DNA of 64,000 nt from Vandiemenella viatica (Eukaryota; Arthropoda; Insecta; Orthoptera; Morabidae): assembly GCA_031002005.1 (NCBI GenBank), contig CM061920.1, positions 121,138,095-121,202,094 on the forward strand, in the 5' to 3' direction. The notes beneath the pieces are model-generated. The model ran no database searches and was not told where the DNA came from. It saw only the letters and a program-made list of their open reading frames with translations. Position 1 is the first letter of the stretch. Each line of letters starts with the position of its first letter. Of the stretch, positions 33,527 to 45,389 are shown in pieces. A program made the translations under genes and the position numbers.

Positions 33527-33727
33527 ATGGAAAACATCTTATGTGACATTAAAATCGCACATCAAATAAAAATACTGCAATGGAATTCCTGGTCACTATT
33601 GCCAAACAGAGAAAGCCTCACTACAGAACCTATGTTGGCGACATCTTGTAATTGGTTTGAACTAAACCTCTCCCAGGAAATCTATGGCCCAAGGACGACA
33701 GATTACAATGGAACGCCCGTTCACTAA
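33527..33727 (+). pseudogene. Extra endonuclease N-terminal segment of ORF2
   Basis: A 66-codon frame starting with ATG contains IKILQWNSWSLLPNRESL, the typical first strand and loop of a LINE APE-type endonuclease. The main ORF2 frame has its own version of this motif (LQWNARSLRCNKESL) starting at about 33703, roughly 130 bp downstream. The element thus carries two candidate endonuclease starts in different frames. Either the 5' end of ORF2 was duplicated or recombined with a related element, or a local rearrangement took place. Confidence 0.6.
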
Positions 33728-33819
33728 GATGTAATAAGGAAAGTCTTGAACAGGCATTAATAGCGCACGACGTAGATATTGCCACAGTCGCCGAAACATG
33801 GCTGAAACCAACTGACAGC

Positions 33820-36800
33820 ATGAGTATTAAAAGCTACAGCATCATTCGTTGTGATCGTGATGACGGATATGGAGGAACTGCTATCTTCGTCAGACAGGGA
33901 ATGACGTGCAATACAGTGCAACTTGACACTACAGGACTACCGATTGAAGCCTGCGCCATCTCCTTAAGAATTAACAATACCTGGCTGACAATAGCGACGA
34001 TATATCGACCGCCCAACACGGCTCTCGCAAAACCTCAAATATTAAGGCTATTACAAAAGCTACCCAGCCCATATATTATCACCGGAGATCTGAATGCGCA
34101 CAACAGTGCTTGGGGGAGCGGAAAAACAAATCATCTTGGCCGAATAATAATAGAGATAACAGAAGAAGAAAATCTAGTTATACTTAATGACGGCACAGCT
34201 ACAAGAATCTGTAACCCGACGGAACGTAAATCAGTAGTGGACATTGCATTGGCCTCCTCGAATATTGCAGCATTGCTCGATCACAGAGTGATCCACGAGC
34301 CTCTGGGATCAGATCACTACCCGATTTTGATCACTATGAGACCAAATCAAACCAGCAAAAAACCTCAGGCAACATCAGGTCACAAATGGAATATCAGGAA
34401 CGCAAATTGGAACGTATACACTGATACTGCTGCGACACAGTTAAACAACCTAAACGATGGTGGAGTGACAGAGGAAGACTATAACAGCCTGATCCGGGTT
34501 ATAAACCATGCGGCAAAACAAGGCATTCCCCAAAAGAAACAAAAAGAAATGAACAATACCAGGAACCACCCACCATGGTGGAACGATGAATGCGAGAAAG
34601 CTATTCAAGAGAGGAGAGACGCGCTCCGAAAATATCGTAGATGCAGCAACATAGAAAATTTCGTAGAGTTAAACAAAGCACAAGCTCGTACAAAAAGAAC
34701 ATTGAAACAGATGAAGAGAGAAGGTTGGAAAAATTTCTGCGCATCAATCAATAGAAACACCCCAATTACCACCATATGGACAAAAGTCAAAAATTACAAA
34801 CGATCAACTGAAACAGTGCACCCTACGTCGAACATAAGCACGGAAATGTTGGAGCAAATACTAACAACATTAGCACCTTCTTCCGCCAACCAAATCTGCA
34901 ACTCCCCACCTGAAGATGAAGCTAGCGACCCCATGTCAAGACCTTTTAACATGGAAGAATTTCAAAAAGCGTCTAAGAACTCCAATAACACGGCACCAGG
35001 AATAGACAACGTCCACTACAGAATGATCGGACACTTACCATCACGAGGGAAAAAGATGCTCCTAAAAGTTCTAAACAATGTCTGGAATAAAAGAGAACAG
35101 ATTGCAGGATTAAAAACTTCGAGAATCATCCCGATCCTGAAGCCGGGAAAAAACCCGTCAACAGCCACAGCTTACAGGCCCATAGCACTATTGCCATGCC
35201 CATATAAACAACTGGAAAGGATGGTGAAAAATAGGATCGAATGGTTTGCCGAACACAATGACCTTCTGCCAGATCATCAGTGGGCGTACAGACGCGGGAG
35301 AGGCAGCAATGACCTACTAGTAAGACTTTTCACAGACATCCAATCCAGCCTAAGTAGAAACCGATATCTCATAGCTCTTTATACTGACATCAACAGCGCC
35401 TATGACAATGTCAACCTCGAGCTACTAGCGGGGAAGATGCAGAACATGGGCTTCTCCGCAACCTTTACACACAACCTAATGTCAATGCTGCAGGACAGAA
35501 TACTGATCATAAAACACAAAGGAGTCACGATAGGACCGCGACACACGAGCCAGGGTCTGCCGCAAGGATCGATTCTATCACCGATCCTCTTCAATATATA
35601 CACGTATGACCTGGCCAAAATACTACCCAGGGGAGTGTTCATACTACAATATGCAGATGACATATGCATATACGCAGAAGGTGAAACGCTGGCGGAATGC
35701 ATAAAATTGCTTAGTACAGCGATGGAAAGATTAAACAAATGGTTGCAAGATAATGGGATGCAGATAGCACCAGAAAAATCAGCAGTCGTAATATACACGA
35801 GACACCGATTACAACAAATGGAATCTGTACGACTTGGGCCGTACCTATTTCCAAACAAAAAGGTAATCAAATACCTGGGCATGCAAATAGACTCCAAACT
35901 TAGCTGGGGTCCACATATAACATACGTGATAGACAAATGTGAGAAGGCTATCAATCTGCTGCGTGCAACAAGTGGCTGCTGGTGGGGAGCTGACCCGAAA
36001 GTACTCTTACTCCTCTACAGAGCTTTGGTGCGTCCGATAATTGACTACGGGTGCCTCTGCTATAGCTCTGCAGCTGAAACTCTGCTGAACAAAATAGATA
36101 AGGTTCAATACAAAGCACTGCGCATATGTTTCGGCGCAATGCGCTCTACACCCACAAACGCACTCTTGGTAGAAGCCATGGAACCTCCACTGAACATCCG
36201 ACGATACTACCTATGTGGGAAATTCATCTCAAAGATTATGCAGTTCCGAAACAATCCTTTAATAGGTGCATTAGAGGCACTGGCGCACAGAACCACTGTG
36301 GACAGTTACTGGCGTAGGAAAAAAATACCACTGCTCGCTACAACATACATCGACTTAATTCAATACCAACCTATAATCATTTCCTCAACGAAAATGCCTT
36401 GCTTCGAAGGCTCATACAAATCAACTGTAATCAAAATGGAGATGAACTTGGACATACCATTCACAGAAAATACAGCACGGAACACAAGCCTTTTATTGGA
36501 AACTCTTGCTCAATACGATAATAGTGTACACATTTACACCGATGGTTCAAAGATCGGCAACAAGGTAGGCTGTGCCTTCGTGGATATGCACGCACGAGTC
36601 GAATCGATGTATAAACTCCACAGCGAAGCAACGATATATACCGCCGAAATGGTTGCCATACTCAAAGGATTAGAATATGCCAAGAGCACCAGCTCCAAGA
36701 CAGTGATCATACTATCTGACTCTCGAAGCGTCCTCGAATCTCTACATCATCTTAATAATAATGCGTGGAGATGCCCCTTAACGTACCAGATTCTGGAAAG

Positions 36801-37323
36801 TGTTAGGGAACTAGAAGAAATAGGAAAACGGACCATCTTTATCTGGATAAAAGCGCACACGGGAATTTACGGCAACGAAAGAGCGGATCAGTTGGCTAAG
36901 TCGGCAGCCTCCGACGGTAAAACATACCCACATATCAAGACGACTGATCTTCTGTCCACCCTGCGCGCCAAGGCAAAACAACTGTGGCAAACATCGTGGG
37001 AAGAAACAATAAAAACAAAAGGAAAACATTACGGCACCATACATCCAACAATCCCTAAATCGCAGTGGCATCAAACGAATTACGTACCAAGGAAAACAAT
37101 TGTCACCATTAGCAGACTAAAATTCAATCATGGCTTCTTCCCAAAACACTTACACCGCATTAATTCACTGAACACTCCAACCTGCACATGCGATGGAAGC
37201 AGCATATGCGAACCCAACCACCTCCTATTTGCGTCTGAGCGCCACGATAATGTTCTGCCACCATCTTTTCTCCACACTTCTCCTGTCTGCCGCGCAGGCA
37301 GTGTTACAAAACACTATACTTAA
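33820..37323 (+). CDS. LINE ORF2: APE endonuclease, reverse transcriptase, RNase H
   Basis: 1,167 codons from the first ATG; the frame is open upstream to 33661, and the true start lies there or earlier because the endonuclease N-terminal motif LQWNARSL and AETWLKP precede this ATG. With M1 at 33820: the endonuclease has GDLNAHN at ~89 and GSDHYP at ~164. RT runs from ~400 to 700, with AYRPIALLPCPYKQLER, YTDINSAYDNVN, QGLPQGSILSP and the catalytic YADD at 611-614. RNase H starts at ~905 with YTDGSK (Asp at 908), then TAEMVAIL, LSDSRSVLES and KAHTGIYGNERAD, so all four acidic positions seem present. A Cys-rich end (CTCDG...EPNHLL) closes the protein. It nicks target DNA and primes cDNA synthesis there. 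The catalytic core looks intact; the N-terminal region is the only visible damage. Confidence 0.96.
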   Translation: MSIKSYSIIRCDRDDGYGGTAIFVRQGMTCNTVQLDTTGLPIEACAISLRINNTWLTIATIYRPPNTALAKPQILRLLQKLPSPYIITGDLNAHNSAWGSGKTNHLGRIIIEITEEENLVILNDGTATRICNPTERKSVVDIALASSNIAALLDHRVIHEPLGSDHYPILITMRPNQTSKKPQATSGHKWNIRNANWNVYTDTAATQLNNLNDGGVTEEDYNSLIRVINHAAKQGIPQKKQKEMNNTRNHPPWWNDECEKAIQERRDALRKYRRCSNIENFVELNKAQARTKRTLKQMKREGWKNFCASINRNTPITTIWTKVKNYKRSTETVHPTSNISTEMLEQILTTLAPSSANQICNSPPEDEASDPMSRPFNMEEFQKASKNSNNTAPGIDNVHYRMIGHLPSRGKKMLLKVLNNVWNKREQIAGLKTSRIIPILKPGKNPSTATAYRPIALLPCPYKQLERMVKNRIEWFAEHNDLLPDHQWAYRRGRGSNDLLVRLFTDIQSSLSRNRYLIALYTDINSAYDNVNLELLAGKMQNMGFSATFTHNLMSMLQDRILIIKHKGVTIGPRHTSQGLPQGSILSPILFNIYTYDLAKILPRGVFILQYADDICIYAEGETLAECIKLLSTAMERLNKWLQDNGMQIAPEKSAVVIYTRHRLQQMESVRLGPYLFPNKKVIKYLGMQIDSKLSWGPHITYVIDKCEKAINLLRATSGCWWGADPKVLLLLYRALVRPIIDYGCLCYSSAAETLLNKIDKVQYKALRICFGAMRSTPTNALLVEAMEPPLNIRRYYLCGKFISKIMQFRNNPLIGALEALAHRTTVDSYWRRKKIPLLATTYIDLIQYQPIIISSTKMPCFEGSYKSTVIKMEMNLDIPFTENTARNTSLLLETLAQYDNSVHIYTDGSKIGNKVGCAFVDMHARVESMYKLHSEATIYTAEMVAILKGLEYAKSTSSKTVIILSDSRSVLESLHHLNNNAWRCPLTYQILESVRELEEIGKRTIFIWIKAHTGIYGNERADQLAKSAASDGKTYPHIKTTDLLSTLRAKAKQLWQTSWEETIKTKGKHYGTIHPTIPKSQWHQTNYVPRKTIVTISRLKFNHGFFPKHLHRINSLNTPTCTCDGSSICEPNHLLFASERHDNVLPPSFLHTSPVCRAGSVTKHYT

Positions 37324-37430
37324 AATTGTATACTACCAACTTAAAACTACATAATCTCCAATTCACAAGTTACTCACCCGTTCCAAAACATTAAATATAT
37401 GTACGTTACAATGATATAACGATATATTGT

Positions 37431-39764
37431 TACACACCCAGCCTTTTTTCAAGCGCCGTAACTTCTTTCCTCTGTAATGAAAAGGAGTGGCACTTTTAGT
37501 AACGACGTATATTCCATAGCACACTGATTACTGTTTTTAAACTCTGAGCCAGTTTCTCGAATCATGATATCTCGGAAAATACACAGGACCATGGTTGCAC
37601 TTGTTGTAACATGAGATTTTTATTTTTTTTTTATTTTTTGGAAACGTGGAAACTAAGGAAGAGAAGTGAGTGTCGTCAAATATCCATGAACATTTTATGC
37701 TAATAGTTTAATGTCTACCCCGTTATTCTCTATGCGAGACGTGTATTTTCTGAGGCTGAAAGCTGACGCCATCCCGGCATTCTTCAAGAGGACTGCTGGG
37801 AAACCTGCCACCAGGAGACTGTATCACGTTTACGTAATTTGAACTTGCTCTCGACAAACCTTCATGTGGATCATTTACAGCTCTAAGAGAAATCGAAACG
37901 ATTTCGCCCTCATCCACTTCAAACTGTTTTTTCTGAGAGGCTCCATAAGTTGACAACTTTTTACTAAAGATGATGTTGGAAATGAGATTTTTGTGATTAG
38001 AGATATTTATGTAAGCCTAGCCTAAAACCATTATTAAAACCTGCCCCAAGATTTACAGATAATGCCGTAATACCGCAAAATTAGTAATCAAATCCAGATT
38101 TCAGCATTGGTAGCTGTGAGGGACTATCTATAACGAAGTGAAAGCGACGTCATTAGAACAAAGGTATCCTGTTGACGCCATTCCTAGTTTCACCATATCT
38201 AAATGGCCGTCATAACATTCCACGAACTACTAGAAAAGAAAAATACCACTATATACCAGTTTACACTTTTAAACGTTTACTGGGAAGAATTAAGATTTTA
38301 GTTAGATTCGGTATTTCGTGAAGTTATTTAAGCTCTAAGTCAGGCCAATTTTGCAGGCGCAATCGTCAGCAGGAACTGTTTCCCGATAAAATGCTTACAT
38401 GCCGACACAGAAGTTAATGACGCCAAGCCTAGATGTTGCAGGAGCACGGGGGACCATACTCGTCATCAGACTGATACCAGCCAGCCAAGATTGGGCAATT
38501 CTTAAGTAAAACGTGTCACTTTAGCTCTGCCTTGTCGCCAGGCTTCCGTTATGTTCAAGTTTGCCACTCAGGCAGTAAATTGACATGGTCTAGAACTCAT
38601 TTTGTGCAACCTAGAAGCAGCTAGTTCAGTAAATATAGTTTATAAAGGATATCGGGTGCTATCCATCCAGCTGTATTTCGCACAGTTCTCAGTGGTAAAT
38701 AATGGCATTATTAAGCAGATTCTGCTCGGCAACCAGTATGCCCTGGCCTATTCCTGCCTAACGTTACCCAACGTACCAATAGGGTGGTATTATATTACTC
38801 CTAGCAAATAACATTTTTCTATAGGCCACAAGTTATTATTTAGATATGCAAAATTAAGATGACAGAAAACAGAAGCTTTATTCAAAAAATAAGTTAGTAT
38901 GTCTACAAGAAGTTTAGGTGGCTTACAAGAGGGCCCGAAGATTAGTTACTTTCACCCCAAAGTCTGCTTCCACTTAAAGCCCCCATCAGCGCAGGCCAAC
39001 TGTTAATATAGGCTTCAGCGCTGGAGATGCAAGTCGACATTTTACAGTTAGATGAGAAATAAAGACAGCTTTTTATAATTTTGGAAGCTGAAGATAGATG
39101 TAAAGTCTGCTTCAGGAGCATCCTCTTTCACTATGAAGTTCATAATTTTAAGTTAAAGGTTCTGGGGCCATGTTCCCATCATTCAACAACTCCTAGCAAG
39201 TGAGTGAGGTGTAAGTAGACCGGAAATTGCTAAGCGAACGAACCAATCTATTTTAACAACAGCGTACAAAGTGAGTAGTGAGCTTTCTTAAAGAAGCAAA
39301 CTAGTTTACTCCCGAAACTTTACGAGCACCGAAAAGTGGTTCGTCCCGAGGAGCATATCCAGTTTGGTGTGAAGACGGTAGACGGTTTTCCGTCAAGTTC
39401 TCCGCTTAATACACAGGCAGCTATCATTTTTACGCCCTTGGTCCTCGCAGTAACGCCCAAGTTGCTCCGCTTGCATTTAGATTGGCTCGTTAGGGGCCGA
39501 ACGACCCCCTCAGGGCATCCACCACCCGCGCCGAGGGACACAACTGCTTACTGCACCCCGCCGATAAGCCGCTGCACCCACAGCAAGTGGCAGCGCCTCC
39601 GCACCCTCGAGGCGCACAATAAATTAGGTCTGCATAAGTCAGCAAGTATGAAGTCCGGTCAGCGGAATATGACTTATATATAAAAATTATCCACTCGATC
39701 AAGCTTAGGTGGCAGAATTACATTTACTCAGATTTCAAACCAATCAACGACAGTTTGATCTTGA
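37431..39764. other. Intergenic DNA, no firm gene
   Basis: Includes a T-rich tract at about 37618-37640. Open stretches at 37723-37956 (minus, 77 codons) and 39336-39683 (plus, 115 codons, in a GC-rich patch at 39440-39620) have no recognisable domain. Confidence 0.5.
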
Positions 39765-39905
39765 CCTCCAACTTAGCATTCGGAAGGACGGGAGCTCAGA
39801 TTCTCGTCCGGCCACCCTGGATACAGTTTTCCGTAATCACTCCGGGTGAATGCCGGGATGGTTTCTTTAAAAACCATGGCCGAATTCCTTCCCGTTCCCT
39901 CCCCT
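39765..39905 (+). mobile_element. Diverged tRNA-derived SINE
   Basis: Retains CATTCGGAAGGACGG, CTCGTCCGGCCACC, GTTTTCCGTAATCACTCC, GAATGCCGGGATGG and CCATGGCCGAATTCC in the SINE order, but with many substitutions and no recognisable tail. Older than the copies at 20216 and 25115. Confidence 0.8.
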
Positions 39906-42900
39906 TAGGAAGAGTTTGCTGGAAAGGGTCACTGAAATTCTACAGCAGTTCGCCTGGGAGGTATGAAACCTGTAAAAAATGTAAAAATACAGATTATCTG
40001 CCTACGTTACTGTACGCGTATGGAAACAAACAAAATATTTTGATTGGTTTATTCAGTGAACCAATCCAATAAGTAACTGCAAGAAAAATGATCTAGAAAA
40101 CCGCAATCTCTTTCGCCAGTGTTTACCGAAAGAGTACAAAAAAAAAAAAAAAAAAAAAAAAAAGCCGAGAATATTGTTGATAAAAGTTTAAACGCATTAT
40201 TACGTGTTCAGATAATGTAATAAGAATTTGATTTTTTTTCTCCGGAAGGTCTCTCTCTTTTCGCGAGGATGCATGTGTCGACAAAACAGTGTTACTGCTG
40301 AAAATCTCCAATGATCAATTGTTTTTATTTAGCTTTAAACAGACATCCCTTTTATATAAACTCCAACGTGAACTATTAAATAACTTCTGGATATCCTTCT
40401 ACGCAACGATGTTTAATCTATTCATTACAGCTCCTTTGAAGTACGGAACTGATACAAAGAAACGGCCATTAAGGAGGGACACCGCTTTTACGAATTAAAA
40501 TTAATCGGTGCGGAGTATAGTCAATACGAAGGATCGCCAGAAGCAATTACAATTTGTCTTTTGTATTCATCGATTAAAGCAGGCTGCGTTATAAGACGAA
40601 GCGGTTTCGTGTAATAAGAAATGGTCATCAGATTCACACATGTTGAATTATTTTCGTGAATCTCTCCACTACATATTTACAGCGTGCCGAACTAATAGTT
40701 TTCCCCTCCGGTACAAATAATTTATTAATTATTGTAGCCCCCGAAGTGTTAAGTATTTTCTGTTCCATCATCCACGCAATCGGAAATCATTCTAGTGCTT
40801 GGTCTCCACTAACTGAAATTATATTTATTAAGCTTTTGAAATAGGAAATCGACGCTGCACGTTGAAATGTTATCAAATTTGTAATAAGGACAAATTATTA
40901 ACCCAGATTAAATTATCCATGCTTCGGGTTGCGACGAGCTAGTTCTTCTTTCTTTAAGTGGCCATCTGATAGAGCGCATATAAATTACTTCTCTTACCCA
41001 ATTCAAACTCAATCTATAAACGTACATAACGTAACAGTTCATATAGGAAACTATTAACTAAGATATACTGTCGTTATTGTTTCTAGAACCTATTACTCAC
41101 ACAAAAGGTTTTGTGACTACAATCTTAAAATGGTTGAAAATATATATGACACACATGTGGAAATACAATGCCAGAAAATAAATTGTAAAAGCAATTTTAT
41201 ATCTTGATAAGATATTTTTTTTTTCAAATTTTAACTAGAAAAAAAATAGTACACGCTCTTTGTATTTTTTGTTAGGTATAAGTCTGGTAACTACTGTGAT
41301 ACTTTGCTTAATTTCTGTAAACTCTTCAGCTAATGGTTTTCCTTGGACTGTTCGTAGCATCGAGACTCGAGATTGAGTTCATTTTCTTCCTAGTTTACTC
41401 ACTGCGATATGGAATTAGAGCAGTTCCTTAAGCAAAAAATAGTGAATCACTTCGTAAATAGGTATTTGTGATGGAGGGTTAGACTTGAATTAGAAATGTT
41501 CACTCTAACCCTTCCAGCTTATATAACTAGTCTTCGCTTCGAAAATTCTTTCCTCTATCATTCACATTTTGCAAAGAAAATGATTAACACCAAGCGGGTA
41601 AGCAATCAACTTTTCACTGTCATTTCTGTTTTTAAATTTCTTCTCACTGACAGTGCTACCAATCTAGAAACATACAATTTAAAGACAAATTAACCAATAA
41701 TTTACTACAATGAACTGTCTTATGTATAAAGTTACTTTTGTGCCTTCTGTATATATAAAACTAATGCTGATTTTTTTTTTTTTACTTAAGTGATAGTTGA
41801 GCTGGACACAAAGGAACTACTTTGCTCAGCATTAAAATAAAGATAATTTGACACTAAAGATTGCTTCTTTTCGATATTTCAGTTTTTACTCACTACTTTC
41901 TCTGAAGTAGATGTCAGACATCGAACTTAATTTTGTTCTTCTTCTTCTCTCTCTTCCTTTTTTCTAAGGATGCATTCAGAAGAAGTAGTTGTCAAACTTC
42001 CAAATTGCTTATCATCACTGGTTTAGTTTTCGTACTTTACGTTTACCCTTTGCATTAGAATAACCATGATGCACGAAAGTGTAAGAACTCGGATAAATTA
42101 ATTATACAGTTGCAATGCGGATACCCCTGTTTGTACAGATTTTGTGTGTTAAAGCAGAAAAAACGGCAACAGACGTCATATTAGGACACTGTGGTGTTAA
42201 AGTCACTGGCAGGGATGCTCCATTACCTGCCCCGTGAGCTAGGCGGATCCGATTGGCTCGATTGAATTACCTGTGGGAGACCAATGATCTGCACGTGCGA
42301 CTGAGTGGCTGGCGGGCGTTGGGACGGACATCAAAGACGAACTGGTCCAGCCATGCCAGGGGACCTGTTGCCCGAGCCTAGTCCTAAACCTCACTGGAAG
42401 AAAACGTTGTGAAAAACGGCCGTGCCCTCTCCATTTTACGCCGCAAACCACGTCTCTCTTCCAAACACACTGAAATTTACTACAGCTAGTGTAAAGATTA
42501 AAAGCTATTAAACAGCTAACATCATGGTCACTAACGTAAGTAGATCACTGTTGTACTAATATGTAGTTGCAAAGTGCTGTTATTTAATTTATATCTATTA
42601 TTTAGGGGGAAAAATGCTGAACGATCAACTACGTAATGAAAAACACTGAAGTCGTCTTCAACATGATTTTATTCTTTATCATATAGCTCCTGTCGCCATA
42701 CTGGAAAAGCTATATTAAATCTGTGATCTGTGTCAAAGGACGCTGCTACTGGATTTGAGGAAGTTACTATTATCAATGTTAAATTTCTGATAGGAGATTG
42801 ATTAAGTTGTTGAGAATGAAATTTCATAAGGAAAGGTGAATTATTATAAATAACCAAAATTATCCATCCCTATAACTGTCAAATGTCGGTTAATGTTGTT

Positions 42901-42934
42901 ATTAATGTTTATGCAAAGTCCCATTTTCAAAGAA
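39906..42934. other. AT-rich DNA, no gene seen
   Basis: Has an A-rich homopolymer (about 40138-40163), T runs near 41217 and 41771, and a GC-richer patch at 42170-42470 with a 70-codon minus-strand frame of unknown nature. No recognised gene. Confidence 0.55.
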
Positions 42935-43112
42935 CTAGGGGCAAGGAACGATCTTTTAAAGAAACCAGCGCAGCAATCTCCTGGAGGGATTTGGTAAAAC
43001 CATGGATTACCCAAATTTTGCTGGCTGGATGGGTATTCGAACAGGCGTGCTCCAGAATGCGAGGCCAGAACGTTACCGTTCACTCACCTCGCTCGCTCCA
43101 TTTAAGTCCTGT
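42935..43112 (-). mobile_element. Diverged tRNA-derived SINE, minus strand
   Basis: Reverse complement contains GAACGGTAACGTTCTGGCC and CGCATTCTGGAGCACGCC (tRNA-like head), then AATCCATGGTTTTACCAAAT and the body. The head is better preserved than the tail. Confidence 0.8.
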
Positions 43113-43259
43113 TTACATTTTGAAAACGTTTGTTACAAAGATTTATTAAATGAAGATTTAGTCAAAAAGGATTCATTTGAAAGTAGAAACAAATAGTTAC
43201 AACTACCAAAATGTGATCAGATAATATCTGTAACTGGTAGTTACGTAAAATGTTGAGTG

Positions 43260-43790
43260 AAAATGGAATTACAGCATACACACAGACAGGGACAGAGAGA
43301 GACTTAGCGAGTCAGTGCCTTTAATTGTCAAAATGAATCAAAGCCGAAGAAACACGGAGCTTCTGTACCAAATTATGCTTTACATAGAAAGCAATACCAG
43401 ATCCTCTGTTGGTGACGGGTACACAATCGGGATACTGCGACTGATGTCCCTGGCTGACGTCACACGGCAGAGAGAGGTTTCACAGCAGCTGCCAAGTAAT
43501 ACACGTGTAACGGCTTCTGGCAAACAACAGAACAGCAGCTGCAGCAGGAATGCTCGGTCGGAGACGGAGATAAAGTCACTGCATCGGCGCGGCGCCAGGA
43601 AATTGAATGTCTCCGAGAAACGAGCTCGAGAGTGCTGGTCCGAATGCAAGGGAGCGGTTTATGACAGCCCAGGACAGCAGCTTGTTCCAGACTCTGCAGC
43701 AAGTCAAGAAAAGCAATGGAGTGCAGGACAAGGAGGCAGCCAACTTGTAAATATTTACAACCGAAGATGACAAACCGTAACAGATCGTGA
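43260..43790 (+). other. GC-richer island with a 151-codon open frame
   Basis: Composition clearly differs from the AT-rich flanks. A plus-strand frame at 43315-43770 is open for 151 codons from an ATG, hydrophilic and rich in Ser, Arg and Gln, with no known domain. Minus-strand frames are also open for 70 to 90 codons in the same patch, so openness may only reflect base composition. It holds a full CRE palindrome (TGACGTCA) near 43456. It could be an isolated exon or 5' end of a host gene, or a fragment of a GC-richer element. Confidence 0.2.
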
Positions 43791-44765
43791 ACATCGATTT
43801 TGCATTGCTTATTATTGTGTAATTTGTTTTGACGTTACAATCCGAATTTTCAAAACCTGTAGGAAAGTCGTAAAAAATGCTTAAATAATACCAAATGCAA
43901 CTTTTCTTCCTGTTTTAATGACCTATTTGCTTAAACGACACTAGTTATTAACGAAAAGAATGATCGTATTGAGTTTAGTGATATTTTTTAAAAAAAACCT
44001 GAAAAGTGCTTAAACCAAAGTTGTAACAAATAAAGTTTTTGGAAAGTAAATTCTTTCAGTATGGAGTGGATGTTTAAATACTATTTGTTTTAATAATGTC
44101 TACAATATAAGACAAAGAGTCGTCAATATTAAATTTATAGCAAGAGAAATAGAAACGTAATTACCTACAATGAAATTAATTCAATTCTATCATATGGATT
44201 ATTATTGTCATGCTTTTATTATTCAACGGAATATCAGAAACAAAGAGAAAAAAAGTTAGACGGAGATTCTGAAATTTACAAAGCAGACCGCATTTAAATA
44301 GCGTAAAGTTATTTTGTCTTTGGAAATAAAGAAATTGTGGATTGCAGTTTTAAAAATTACAGAAGAATTTAATATTAATTTAATTCTCAACAAACTATAC
44401 TTAATAGTAATTAAGTGTTCTATTAATATGGTTGATCAAAGCTTAACCGTTTGATATTTATTAAATTATGAAACTGAATTATGTGCGGGATCTGTAAAAT
44501 TGGTATAACAGATTTTTTTAAAAGAAATATAAGACAAATTTAAATGATTGAATAATTGGGATAGATGAAAATGTGGCAACATAAATTTACACATCGTAGC
44601 TCAGACGTTTATTTAGTCTTCTGAAATTAATTCAAAATGTTTTTTGAAACTGCAAAACAAATTAAATTTTGAATGTATAGAGCAAGGGGATTTATCGCGG
44701 TCACTGGAACTGTGCGTGTTTCAGGCGTCGACTTGTCGTGGACGAGGCTAGGACATCGCAACATA
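43791..44765. other. AT-rich DNA, no gene seen
   Basis: No open frame or repeat of note. Confidence 0.6.
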
Positions 44766-45181
44766 GGGAGCGTCCATAAACTACGTGGCGCGGTCTAGGG
44801 GTGGGGGGAGGGGTTGGCTGGAAGACTATGCTGCGCTACGTGGTTTTTTTTTTTTGGGGGGGGGGATCTTCCGATCCAGGCTACGTAGCTATCCATTTAT
44901 ATCCTTTTTCACAATTGAAATGAGGTACAGAACACACAACAGCATGTTAATATTTATTTCCTTCATTTAATTATCTCCGTAAATAATTTACAATAGTCTA
45001 ACAAGAAATAACAGTACAAAATGTCTTCTGGAATCAAAAGGGGAAAAACGCTGCGTGCTATGTGTGTGTGTGGAGGGAGGGGGGGTTTAGAGGACAAAAG
45101 CCACGTCATTCTATGTGGGGGAGAGGAGGGAGGGGGTTCACAGGAGGCCAAAATGGAGCTACGCGGTTTATGGACGCTTCC
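44766..45181 (-). mobile_element. MITE of the CCATAAACTACG family, copy 1
   Basis: Inverted termini GGGAGCGTCCATAAACTACG (44766) and, on the other strand, GGAAGCGTCCATAAACCGCG (ending 45181), flanked by ATA on both sides. The inside contains G-rich tracts, repeated CTACGTGG motifs and a central block (GTCTTCTGGAATC, AATTTACAATAGTCTAACAAG) shared in reverse orientation with the copies at 60407 and 63681. No coding capacity. Confidence 0.85.
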
Positions 45182-45389
45182 ATATCACCGCGTTGCTTCG
45201 TGTGGAGGCGACGTGATGCACGGCGGTGAAATGCAGCTGACTCCAGGCTCTGGCGAGCAGGGAGCGGGCAGTAGGTGGCGACCCTCACGGCGAAGAAAAT
45301 AGAGGACATTCGAACTAAACTCATATCGATCCAAAAAAAAATTGATTTAGACAGCATTTGTTGTGCTGATCAAAACTTGTTATCTTCAG

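Larger units (their letters stand above)
31437..37430 (+). mobile_element. I/R1/LOA-type non-LTR retrotransposon, nearly full length
   Basis: Two ORFs in the classic LINE order: ORF1 with zinc knuckles (31669-33192), and ORF2 with endonuclease, RT and RNase H (to 37323). A GC-richer leader of roughly 230 bp precedes ORF1. RNase H downstream of RT restricts it to I-group clades (I, R1, LOA, Outcast, Ingi). Both ends are approximate: I could not find a target duplication or a clear 3' tail, although AT-rich DNA follows 37323. It is much better preserved than the other LINEs here, so it is comparatively young. Confidence 0.93.
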
